Program-made: the position numbers and the translations under genes | Shown: piece after piece, positions 17,062 through 24,548 of the stretch | Layout: the number at the start of each line of letters is the position of its first letter | Numbering within the stretch: position 1 is the first letter of the stretch | Assembly (NCBI GenBank): GCA_005881885.1 | Contig: VBDX01000148.1 | Location: forward strand, 1-62,969 | Direction of reading: 5' to 3' | DNA length: 62,969 nt | Origin: Chloroflexota bacterium | GTDB lineage: Bacteria; Chloroflexota; Limnocylindria; P2-11E | The notes under the pieces: model-generated | Database searches by the model: none | What the model was told of the DNA's origin: nothing | Seen by the model: the letters and a program-made list of their open reading frames with translations, nothing else

Positions 17062-17401
17062 GGCCGCACCAGCGGTAGCGATCGTGCTCCTCGTTCAGCG
17101 TCGGCTCCCACTCCGGCGGGACCGCGACGGAGAAGTTGCCGATCGTGACCACCTCGATGCCCGGACCGTACTCGTGACGGAGCATCTCCGGCACTGCATA
17201 CGTTTGCGGCATCGCGAGATCCGCGACCGCGGCGTGCAGTCCGGTCTCCTCGACGAGTTCGCGCGCCGCCGCCTCGGCGAAGGTCTCGTGCGGCTCGGCG
17301 GCGCCCGCGACGACGTGCCAGTAGTCATCGGGAACGCGATGGAGCATGAGGAACTGCTCGCCGCGGCGGACGATGACGACCGCTTCGCGCTCGGTCCGCA
17401 C
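16976..17401 (-). CDS. Nudix hydrolase
   Basis: The start is the GTG at 17399-17401, directly after the stop of the fused ligase/acyltransferase gene upstream on this strand. The 141-residue protein has REAVVIVRRGEQFLMLHR, then the Nudix box GAAEPHETFAEAAARELVEETG (GX5EX7REXXEE with Leu for the usual residue), and ends GAPKLEAR. It hydrolyses a nucleoside diphosphate linked to some moiety; the substrate is unknown. Its 3' end overlaps the asparaginase gene by 86 bp in the opposite direction. Confidence 0.82.
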   Translation of the reverse strand: MRTEREAVVIVRRGEQFLMLHRVPDDYWHVVAGAAEPHETFAEAAARELVEETGLHAAVADLAMPQTYAVPEMLRHEYGPGIEVVTIGNFSVAVPPEWEPTLNEEHDRYRWCGLSEAILLEHWPETMEILAALGAPKLEAR

Positions 17402-17402
17402 C

Positions 17403-19937
17403 CTAGAGTGCCGCGACCGCCGCCTGCAGCTTCGCGGTCGCGTCGGTTGCGTTCGTGCCGACCGGGAAATAGATCGGATCGCCGAAGACGACCTCGACAT
17501 CGCCACGCCAGCCGTTCGCGCGCTGGCGGTCCCACTTGCGGTCCAGGTGGTCGAGGATGGAAACACGGTTGATCTTGAGCTTCATCGGTACGACCGGGCT
17601 CGCGCCCTCGACCGCGATGAGTCCCGCGCCGGACTTGAAGGGCTGAGTGGGACCACCGATGGTGAGCTTGCCCTCGGGGTAAATGAGCACCGAGAACCGG
17701 CGGTCGAGCCGCGCCCCGAGCAGCTCGAGGCTGCGGCGGATCGCGCCCTCCCTTGCGAGCGGGAACGCGTTGGCGAGGATCGCGCTGAACGCTCCGTTCA
17801 GCTTGTTACCGAAGACGTCGTCCGCGGCGGCCGCCACAGCCAGGCGCCACCGCCAGGTGAGGGGGATCGCCATGATGATGATGCCGTTGTCCCAGTGAAG
17901 GCAGTGGTTCGGTGTGAAGAGCACGGGACCAGGGAGGCCCCGAAGCTTCTCGAGACCGGTCACTTTCACGTGATAGAAGAGATGGACCAGCGGGTAGAGC
18001 AAGGTCTCCTGAAGCAAGATGCCGAAGCTACGAACCAGCGGGTGAAGCGGCCAGCCAAAGATCCCCGTTTCCTTGCGGGTGTCGCGCGCCGCGGCCACCA
18101 TGCGCTCGAGGTCGCCAACGGTCGCATTTGGTAGGACCGCGGCATCGTCGATGTAGGTGCCTAGCTCTTCCTCGATGACGCCGAGAAGATCGACACGCCC
18201 GAGCGAATCGAGCCCGATGTCCTGAGAGAGTTGCGCCTCGGCGTGGACGCGCTCCGCCGGTACATTCGCGACCTGCATGACGATCCGCTCGACCTCGCTG
18301 AGCTCGCGCGCCGAGCCAGCGCCGGGGGCCGCGGGGGCAGCGCCCCCGCGATCGGTGGCGAGAAGGCGCTCGACGATCTCGCGCTTCTTGACCTTCTGCG
18401 TCGGCGTCGTCGGGAACTCGGGGTCCTGCCAGATCGTCCATCCGCGGATCTGCTGGCTGCTTGAAAGCTTCGCGTTCGCGTCGCGGACGATCTGCTCGAC
18501 CGTGGCGCGGTCCTTGGGCTCGAGGAACACCGCGTGGACCTGCAGCGTCTCGCCCGGACGCTCGAGGCCGACGACCGTGGCGAGCACCGGCCGCTGCGGC
18601 GTGGCGATCTCCTGCAGGCGTGGGTCGGCGGCGAGGATGTTCTCGATGTCCTCGGGATAGACCTTGAGGCCGTCGGGGAGCGCGATCATGTCCTTCTTCC
18701 GTCCGTGCAACCAGAGGAAGCCGTCCGCGTCGAACTTCCCGAGGTCGCCGGTGTGGAACCAGCCGTCCTTGTCGATCGCTGCGCGGGTGGCCTCCTCGTT
18801 CTCCCAGTAGCCCCTGAAGATGTTCGGTCCGTTCGCGATGACCTCGCCCTCGTCCGTGATCTTCACCTGGACGCCGGGCAGGGGAACGCCGACCGAGCCC
18901 AGGCGGTTGCGGTCGAGACGGTTGAACGTGAGCGCGGGCGAGGTCTCGGTGAGGCCGTAGCCCTGGAGCACGTCGACGCCCAGCTCCCGCCAGGCCTCGC
19001 CCAGCGCCGGGTCGAGGGCCGCGCCGCCCGACACGATGTAGCGGAAGCGCCCGCCGAACTGACTGTGCACGGTGAAGAAGAGCAGGCGCCGCAACGCCAT
19101 CGGCAGCTTGCGCGCGATGCGGCGAAGCCGCGCGAAGAGCTCGCCTTTGCCCTCCTGCTGTGCCCGCCGCTCGATCGCGATGAAGAGCGAACGGACCGCG
19201 GCCGGCGTGATGAGGATCATCGACACTTTGCGCTCGCGGAACGTTCTTCGGACCACCGATGGCTGACGGCTCGTCGGATACACGACCGACGCGCCCGCGA
19301 GCATGAGGCACCAGAACCCGGCCATCTGCTCGAACATGTGCGAGAGCGGGATAAAAGACAGCAGGCGCTGCTGCGGGCCGATGGGGAAGATCTGCGTCGC
19401 GGCGATCGAGTTCGTCAGGATGTTTCGATGAGTGAGCATCGAGCCCTTCGGGTCGCCGGTGGTCCCCGAGGTGAACACCACCTCCGCGAGGTCGTCCGGA
19501 CCGACGTCGGCCTTCGGTAAAGGCTCCTTGAGGCGCGCGCGGTCGGGGAGCTGCTCCATGTCGAACAGCGTCAGGCCGAGACCTTCCGCGCGTGGCCGCG
19601 TCTGCTGCGACACGACGGCCGCGCTCGCGCGGGTGAGCGTCGCGATCTTCTGGACGAACTCGGCGCTCGAGTTGACGTCGAGCGGGACGAGCACCGCGCC
19701 GACACGGAGCGCCGCGAGCATCGCGATGCCGTACTCGGGACGGTTCACCCCGAACGTGATGACGCGGTCGCCCTTCTGAATACCGGACTCGCTTAAGTAA
19801 CGAGCGGTCCGCGGGACGATGTCCTCGAGGTCGCGGTAGGTCCACGTCCGCGTGCGGAAGCCCGGCTTGATGATGAACGCGTCCTTGCGGCCGAACTTCG
19901 CGGCGGACACCTCGAGGATGTCGTTGAGCGTTTCCAC
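17403..19937 (-). CDS. fused acyl-AMP ligase - acyl carrier protein - PlsC acyltransferase (Aas-like)
   Basis: An 844-residue three-part protein. Residues about 1-525 are an AMP-forming acyl ligase (FTSGTTGDPKGSM near 155, QGYGLTETSPAL, WFHTGDLGKFDADGFLWLHG, TPTQKVKKREIV). A linker of about residues 527-540 (GGAAPAAPGAG) is encoded by the palindrome at 18330. Then comes a carrier-protein domain with the phosphopantetheine serine in DIGLDSLGRVDLL (about 575), and a C-terminal LPLAT domain with the HX4D box NHCLHWDN (about 676) and YPEGKLTIGG. The fusion suggests a fatty acid is activated, held on the internal ACP and transferred to a lysophospholipid or glycerol phosphate. The E. coli Aas protein combines similar activities without the ACP. 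Confidence 0.9.
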   Translation of the reverse strand: METLNDILEVSAAKFGRKDAFIIKPGFRTRTWTYRDLEDIVPRTARYLSESGIQKGDRVITFGVNRPEYGIAMLAALRVGAVLVPLDVNSSAEFVQKIATLTRASAAVVSQQTRPRAEGLGLTLFDMEQLPDRARLKEPLPKADVGPDDLAEVVFTSGTTGDPKGSMLTHRNILTNSIAATQIFPIGPQQRLLSFIPLSHMFEQMAGFWCLMLAGASVVYPTSRQPSVVRRTFRERKVSMILITPAAVRSLFIAIERRAQQEGKGELFARLRRIARKLPMALRRLLFFTVHSQFGGRFRYIVSGGAALDPALGEAWRELGVDVLQGYGLTETSPALTFNRLDRNRLGSVGVPLPGVQVKITDEGEVIANGPNIFRGYWENEEATRAAIDKDGWFHTGDLGKFDADGFLWLHGRKKDMIALPDGLKVYPEDIENILAADPRLQEIATPQRPVLATVVGLERPGETLQVHAVFLEPKDRATVEQIVRDANAKLSSSQQIRGWTIWQDPEFPTTPTQKVKKREIVERLLATDRGGAAPAAPGAGSARELSEVERIVMQVANVPAERVHAEAQLSQDIGLDSLGRVDLLGVIEEELGTYIDDAAVLPNATVGDLERMVAAARDTRKETGIFGWPLHPLVRSFGILLQETLLYPLVHLFYHVKVTGLEKLRGLPGPVLFTPNHCLHWDNGIIIMAIPLTWRWRLAVAAAADDVFGNKLNGAFSAILANAFPLAREGAIRRSLELLGARLDRRFSVLIYPEGKLTIGGPTQPFKSGAGLIAVEGASPVVPMKLKINRVSILDHLDRKWDRQRANGWRGDVEVVFGDPIYFPVGTNATDATAKLQAAVAAL
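18330..18350. repeat. GGGGGC palindrome (copy 2, inside ligase-ACP linker)
   Basis: A perfect 9-bp stem CGCGGGGGC / GCCCCCGCG with loop AGC lies inside the coding sequence of the 844-residue fusion, precisely in the Gly/Ala/Pro linker between the ligase and carrier domains. It is the longest-armed copy of the family in the window. Confidence 0.7.
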
Positions 19938-19953
19938 CCTTCTCCCCTTCTCG

Positions 19954-20613
19954 TCAGCTCACGAGCGCGCGCAACGTCTCTCGGGCGCCTTCCCGGTACG
20001 GCGCGTAGTGCGAGAACAGGATGGTCTCCACGTCAAGGTCCGCGAGCCTGGCGATCGATTTGCGGGCCTGGGGCATGTCGTCGGTGAAGAAATAGTTCGG
20101 GAGCGTGACCTTTCCCTTCACCCGCTGCAAAAGGTCGCCAACGATGACGAACCGCCTCTCGGGCGAGTACAGGCAGATGCTCCCAGGGGTGTGCCCGGGT
20201 GTGTGTAAGACGCGCAGACCGCCGAACACCGGTAGCTCTTCACCATCCGCGACCGGTGTCGCGTTGGCCGGCGCGCGCGTCAGCAGCGCCACGATCGGAC
20301 CGGGCGAGAAGTTTGCGATCACTTCTCGGAACCGGATGCGCAGGCGCTCGCTGTCGGCCGGATGCAGGAAGACGCTCGCGCCGGAGAGGGCCGCGATCTC
20401 GTGGACGCCGCCGATGTGGTCGGGATGCCCATGCGTGCACACGATCCGTGTGATGTGCTCCATCGAGCGGCCGATCCGCGCGAGGTAGCCGCGCAGCATC
20501 CGGCTTGAACCTGCGTGCCCGGCGTCGACGAGGGTGATCTCGTCGCCGTCGAGGAGCAGGTAGGCCTGGGCCCCGATGAGCTTGATCGCATGGACGCTGG
20601 GTAGCACTTCCAC
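19954..20613 (-). CDS. metallo-beta-lactamase fold hydrolase
   Basis: The 219-residue protein has the MBL metal-site motif THGHPDH (residues 60-66, fitting HxHxDH), the preceding LVDAGHAGSSRML strand, LHTPGHTPGSICLYSPE and VIVGDLLQR (third and fourth metal motifs), and a final SHY block (TILFSHYAPYREGARE). Such enzymes hydrolyse thioesters, lactones or phosphoesters; glyoxalase II-like activity is possible but not shown. The stop lies 16 bp upstream of the start of the fused ligase gene, so these are likely one operon and the substrate may be an acyl thioester. Length is normal. Confidence 0.85.
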   Translation of the reverse strand: MEVLPSVHAIKLIGAQAYLLLDGDEITLVDAGHAGSSRMLRGYLARIGRSMEHITRIVCTHGHPDHIGGVHEIAALSGASVFLHPADSERLRIRFREVIANFSPGPIVALLTRAPANATPVADGEELPVFGGLRVLHTPGHTPGSICLYSPERRFVIVGDLLQRVKGKVTLPNYFFTDDMPQARKSIARLADLDVETILFSHYAPYREGARETLRALVS

Positions 20614-20686
20614 CCACGTGAATGCTAGGTCGCTTGCCGCTACGCGCGCGGATCCGGGGCGATGGACCGGCCGCCGGCCTCGCGGG

Positions 20687-21529
20687 TCAGGTGATCCGGA
20701 ACCTCACGATCGAACCTATCTCGTCGCTCGTGACGGTCACGGTGTAGACGCCCCGCACATCGTCAGCGCTACCTCCCCATCCTGCGGGCACGGTTCGATC
20801 GGCTCGAGCGGTGTCGCGGATGACGATTGGTGGTCCACTCGGAACCGCGAACGTCTTGGTGACCGAGGTCCCTTCGGGTAAGCAGCAGATGCGCAGCTTG
20901 AACGACGTTCCAGCCGGCCCTTCCTTGGGCTCGACCGTCGAGCTGTAAACGAACGGCACCTCGGGCACGCCGCCGGTCGGAATGAACGCGAATTCGACGT
21001 ACTGGAAATCCTCGGGATGCCCGACCAGGCGAGTCACGAACGCCGCCTCTTGGCCCACAGGAACGCTCGCGGCGTAGTAGCGGCTTCTGATGTCGTCGGG
21101 ATCGCTGTTGGGGTCCGGCGGTTCGCTTATTACGCGCGCCGCCGGACCGAGGCCGTACTTCGTGCGGACCACCTCGATGTCGCGGCACGGCCACAAGTTG
21201 AACCGGACCAAGCCGAGACGATAGGGGACGTTCAGGTCAAGATTGCCGTTCTGGTACACGAGGGCTGGAACGAGGCTCGGCGCCGGGCGCGAGCAAGGGG
21301 TCGGGCTCGGCGGCGCGACGGCGATCGGCCGAAGCGGCGTCGTCGGAACAGGAGCCGTCGGAAAGGGCTCGGCGGTCCTGCGGTCGCTCGATACGGCTGC
21401 CGGCGGGACGGAGGGTCCGGCGCTTTCGCAGGCGCAGACCAGCACGCTCGCGAGGACCGCCAGACGCCAGATCGAAGACGGTGGACGTATGGCATGCCGG
21501 TTGGTGGCGCACGAGTTCGCGAGTCGCAT
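20687..21529 (-). CDS. secreted lipoprotein with Pro/Thr linker, unknown function
   Basis: The chosen start, MRLANSCATNRHAIRPPSSI, gives about 280 residues; the frame is open further upstream so the true start is uncertain. A hydrophobic export segment (WRLAVLASVLVCAC) ends in a lipobox-like Cys, followed by a Pro/Thr-rich spacer (about residues 55-85 including TAPVPTTPLRPIAVAPPSP). The mature domain has several Cys residues (NLWPCRD, LRICCLPEGTS) and is beta-rich (GGVPEVPFVYSSTVEPKEGP). It should be anchored outside the cytoplasmic membrane. No family is recognised. It precedes the MBL gene on the same strand with about 70 bp between. Confidence 0.7.
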   Translation of the reverse strand: MRLANSCATNRHAIRPPSSIWRLAVLASVLVCACESAGPSVPPAAVSSDRRTAEPFPTAPVPTTPLRPIAVAPPSPTPCSRPAPSLVPALVYQNGNLDLNVPYRLGLVRFNLWPCRDIEVVRTKYGLGPAARVISEPPDPNSDPDDIRSRYYAASVPVGQEAAFVTRLVGHPEDFQYVEFAFIPTGGVPEVPFVYSSTVEPKEGPAGTSFKLRICCLPEGTSVTKTFAVPSGPPIVIRDTARADRTVPAGWGGSADDVRGVYTVTVTSDEIGSIVRFRIT

Positions 21530-21649
21530 CTCGCGTATTACAGGCGACGAGATCACGGGACACATCTGAGTTCGTGATAACAAGTACTACTCGCAGAAGC
21601 TCTTTCGCACGTTCGAGCACCAGCGGGCAAGACACCGCAGGCGGCCGCG

Positions 21650-22009
21650 CTAGAAGCTCAGAACGCGCTCCGCTTCCATCGTCAGGCGTACGAGATCGGG
21701 CGGTGTGATGAATGTCGTCTTCGGTGTCATCTGCGGTGAGACCCCACGGGCCTCGGCGCAGCCCTTTCAGACGAAGAAGGTGATGCCGCGCTCGATCGCG
21801 CTCTTGACGAGGTCGGCGAAAGGAGGGACCCCGATGCCCTTCAACCGCTGCTGGACATCAGGTTTCATGAGCTCAACGGCGTCGCCGGCGAGGGCGATGC
21901 CGCACTCGACTCCGGACGCGCCCGCTCCATTGGCCGCGATGTGAAACGGAACGCTCGCCGTGGTCGCGTTCTCTGGTCCCTGGCTCGTGACGATGAGAAG
22001 CCGTGGCAT
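21650..22009 (-). CDS. DsrE-family protein with in-frame UGA: predicted selenoprotein (Sec81)
   Basis: ATG at 22007-22009 has a strong GGAGGAG ribosome site. The first 80 residues (MPRLLIVTSQGPENATTASV through ERGITFFV) are a typical DsrE/DsrF/TusD fold with VECGIALAGDAVELMK and a GIGVPPFADLV helix. The frame then meets TGA at 21767-21769, and continues without break as KGCAEARGVSPQ, FITPPDLVRL and EAERVLSF to a TAG at 21650, which is the normal C-terminus of the family. Homologues, as I know the family, have Cys where the UGA stands (CxxCAEARG), so decoding gives a UxxC redox motif with Cys84. A SECIS-type hairpin follows the UGA. UGA ends many other genes here, so the code is not altered. 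A simple nonsense mutation remains possible. TauE/SafE gene is 45 bp upstream. Confidence 0.8.
21731..21761 (-). promoter_or_regulatory. putative bacterial SECIS element
   Basis: Starting five bases after the UGA, the minus-strand RNA can form CUGCG, a CC/AC internal loop, GAGGCCC, a three-base loop GUG, then GGGUCUC and CGCAG. That is 5 lower pairs and 7 upper pairs including one G-U. The apical loop starts with G and lies 19 bases after the UGA, inside the distance and stem limits known for bacterial SECIS elements (SelB binds a small apical loop containing G, as in fdhF). It is within the coding sequence, as in bacteria generally. Confidence 0.72.
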
Positions 22010-22054
22010 TCGTGTCTCCTCCGGGGCCGTTGGGCGGAGGCCCGTTGACGGATG

Positions 22055-22795
22055 CTAGGTCACGAACGTCCGCCAGAGGAGGTTCGCGACGCTCGCGACC
22101 AGGAGGACGACGATGACCTGCCGGAATCGGACCTGGTCGAGCCGGCCGCGAATGGCGATCCCGGCCATGAGCGCGAGCAGCATCGGGATGCAGGCGACGA
22201 TGCCGAGCGTGAAGAGGTCCGGCGTGAACAGTCCGAGCGCCGTGTAGGAGACGAGCTGCACGATCGACGAGAGCTGGAAGACGGAGGCGAGCGTGATCAC
22301 GTACTCCTTCGGCGGCAGGCGCAGCGCGTGGAAAAACGAGCCGATCACCGGGCTCGAGATCGATGTCGTTCCCTGCATGACGCCGCCCACGAACCCGACG
22401 ACCGGCGTGAGTACCCGCGCGCGCCGTGCTCCGGGGTCGCCCACGAGACGGTCGCCGCGGGCGAGGAAGAGCACGACCATCGCCGTGATGAGGATCGCGA
22501 ACGTCCGCTGATCGAGGCCGGCCAGGAGCAGCGCGCCTAAAGCGGTGCCCGCGGCGTTCGCGATGACGAGCGGCAGAAGTGTCCGAAGGTAGCCCAACAC
22601 CCGCCATGACTGCAGCAGGAGAAGCGTGTTCGCCACGAAGATCGGGATGGTGATGATGACGACCGCCTGTTTCGGGCCGAAGACCGAGGCGAGGATCGGC
22701 GTCGCGATGAGCGGAAGTCCCATGGCCGTCGCGCCTTTGGCAAGACCGGCGACCGAGAGGCCGACGACGAGCGTCAGGAGCTGGAGTGCGCCCAA
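22055..22795 (-). CDS. TauE/SafE family permease (sulfur-anion exporter type)
   Basis: Starting at TTG 22795, which has an AGAAGGA ribosome site and overlaps the end of pncB by 22 bp, the product is 246 residues with about eight hydrophobic segments. Family hallmarks are the early VVGLSVAGLAKGATAMGLPL and the mid-protein VGFVGGVMQGTTSISSPVIG block. TauE/SafE proteins move sulfite, sulfoacetate or other small sulfur-containing anions across the cytoplasmic membrane. Its immediate downstream neighbour is the DsrE gene, so a shared role in handling reduced sulfur or selenium is plausible, but the substrate is not visible in the sequence. Confidence 0.82.
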   Translation of the reverse strand: MGALQLLTLVVGLSVAGLAKGATAMGLPLIATPILASVFGPKQAVVIITIPIFVANTLLLLQSWRVLGYLRTLLPLVIANAAGTALGALLLAGLDQRTFAILITAMVVLFLARGDRLVGDPGARRARVLTPVVGFVGGVMQGTTSISSPVIGSFFHALRLPPKEYVITLASVFQLSSIVQLVSYTALGLFTPDLFTLGIVACIPMLLALMAGIAIRGRLDQVRFRQVIVVLLVASVANLLWRTFVT

Positions 22796-24120
22796 TCCTT
22801 CTCGCTCACGAGGGACCTCCAGTCCACCTGGTGCAGCCGCTCGCTCTCGACGTACGTGCGGCCGGTCTTCGCCAGTGGACGGCCTTCCACGCGAACGATG
22901 TCGGCGGTGTGATCGAAACCTGAGCCGTGTACGAGAGCGGAGCCGACCCCATAGACGTCGACAGGAACGCGAAGGTCCTCGAAGCGGCGGATCTTGGGAG
23001 CGTCGAAGCCGCCCGACGCGACGATGCGCACATGACGGTATCCGTTGCGGTCGAGCGCTTCTCGCAGCAGCTCCACCAGTCGCGGCGTGACGCCGCGAAG
23101 CTCGCCGACCGCAACCCCTTCCTTCTTCTCGAGCTCGCGGAGGATCGCGCGGTCCACGAGTGACTCGCTCGTGTCGACGCGCACTCCCCACAGGCGGGCC
23201 CCCAGAGCGTGCGCCACGCCGAGGGACGTGTTCACGACATCGTTCTGAAAGTCGACGAGGCTTGTGACGTTCACGTGCCCTTCCGGCGTCCCCTTGGCCG
23301 TGAGGTGTCCGATGGTGTCCGGAGAGCGGTTGATGTACTCGTCGAACTTGAGCGTGGCCACGGTGGTGTCGCCGCCGTAGACCGCGATGAGCGCGTGCGG
23401 GACGGTCCCGAGCCCGGTGGAGCCCCACCACTCACCCTGCTCGTCGGTCGAGACGGCGGTGGCGCCGCCGACATATGCCGCGTATCCCGATCCGGCCTGC
23501 GCCTCGTGCACCTGGTGCCGCGCGCCGAACATGATCACCGGCTTGCCGTTCGCCGCGGAGACCACGTCGCGAGTGTTCGTCGCGACGCGCGTCCCTTCCG
23601 AGAGCGCGCCGAGGTACAGGGTCTCGAGATGCGCGAACGCCGCGTACTCGCCCTCGATGTGCATGACCGGCTCGTATGGTGCCGTGGTCTCGCCGTCGTA
23701 CAGCGAGGCGACCGAAAGGTCGCGCCAACCCGGCTCCCAGAGGCCGGCGAGCTCGTGCGAGATGTCGAAGACCTCACGCGCGATCGGGGCGTACGCCGTC
23801 CAGTCGAGCTCGGGTAGCTCGAGCCACGCCGCATACAGCCGGCGCTCCGCCGCGAGATAGCGCTCGAACAGTGCCTCGGACTTCGCGCGATCTCGGTACC
23901 GGCCGGCGCCCACATGGAGCATCGCGAGCGTCAAGTCCGTTCCGACGACCACGGCATCCGGCCGCTTCTGGAAGACCTGCATCGTGACGCGATCGCGCCG
24001 CCCGTCGCGCTCGAGGATGAGCTTCGTCCGGGCGAAATAGATGTCGCTCTTGTAGCCCGCGCGGATCTTTTCGATTGGCAGGCGGAAGACGTGCGGCTTG
24101 AGCCGCTCGGCGATGATCAC
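22774..24120 (-). CDS. pncB: nicotinate phosphoribosyltransferase
   Basis: The 448-residue product has the NAPRTase blocks AGYKSDIYFARTKLILER, MQVFQKRPDAVVVGTD, VFDISHELAGLWEPG, ATNTRDVVSAANGKPVIMFG, ARHQVHEAQAGSGYAAYVGG, FDEYINRSPDTIGHL and VDVYGVGSALVHGSGFDHTAD. It makes nicotinate mononucleotide from nicotinate and PRPP with ATP in the Preiss-Handler route to NAD. It overlaps the upstream Nudix gene by 4 bp (ATGA) and the downstream TauE gene by 22 bp. The Nudix enzyme upstream could act on NAD-related nucleotides, but that is an inference from position. Confidence 0.9.
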   Translation of the reverse strand: MIIAERLKPHVFRLPIEKIRAGYKSDIYFARTKLILERDGRRDRVTMQVFQKRPDAVVVGTDLTLAMLHVGAGRYRDRAKSEALFERYLAAERRLYAAWLELPELDWTAYAPIAREVFDISHELAGLWEPGWRDLSVASLYDGETTAPYEPVMHIEGEYAAFAHLETLYLGALSEGTRVATNTRDVVSAANGKPVIMFGARHQVHEAQAGSGYAAYVGGATAVSTDEQGEWWGSTGLGTVPHALIAVYGGDTTVATLKFDEYINRSPDTIGHLTAKGTPEGHVNVTSLVDFQNDVVNTSLGVAHALGARLWGVRVDTSESLVDRAILRELEKKEGVAVGELRGVTPRLVELLREALDRNGYRHVRIVASGGFDAPKIRRFEDLRVPVDVYGVGSALVHGSGFDHTADIVRVEGRPLAKTGRTYVESERLHQVDWRSLVSEKDWAHSSS

Positions 24121-24548
24121 TCGCGCACCGTCGATCCGGGAAGTTCAGAGATGCCGGGTCCGGTCTGCGCGCGAAAGACCACATTCGCCTGAAGCGCATC
24201 GCGGATTCGCTCGACCTGAAGCGGCGCCGTGTTGGGGGGAAGCGCGTTGGTGGGGAAGTAACCGACCTGATCCGCCTCGTCGCTCGTCGCGGGGACGCCG
24301 CCGATGATTCTGCCCTCGAAGTTGAAGACCAGATCGCTGGACTTCGGCTTCCAGTAGAGGCCGGTCAACCGGACGACCTCGATGTCCACGCCGACCTCTT
24401 CCCGAGTCTCTCGCACAGCGGCATCCCACGGCGCCTCGTTGTCTTCCACCCCGCCACCCGGCAGGTTCCAAACATCGAAGTCTCGACGGTGGCAGAGAAG
24501 CACCTGCCGATCGCGATCGAAGATCACAGTAAACGCGCCGACGATCAT
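24117..24548 (-). CDS. Nudix hydrolase
   Basis: The 143-residue protein begins MIVGAFTVIFDRDRQVLLCH and has a full Nudix box, GGVEDNEAPWDAAVRETREEVG, followed by a FEGRIIGGVPATSDEADQVG C-terminal segment. It hydrolyses nucleoside diphosphate derivatives; the substrate is unknown. Its start shares one base with the stop of the upstream SDR gene and its stop overlaps the pncB start by 4 bp, so it is inside a tightly coupled operon with the NAD biosynthesis gene. Confidence 0.86.
   Translation of the reverse strand: MIVGAFTVIFDRDRQVLLCHRRDFDVWNLPGGGVEDNEAPWDAAVRETREEVGVDIEVVRLTGLYWKPKSSDLVFNFEGRIIGGVPATSDEADQVGYFPTNALPPNTAPLQVERIRDALQANVVFRAQTGPGISELPGSTVRE

Noticed and set aside
21705-21944. 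79-codon plus-strand frame across the dsrE gene
   Set aside because: It is antisense to the DsrE protein, Met/Ser/Pro-rich and without a motif, and the minus-strand gene has a strong ribosome site.
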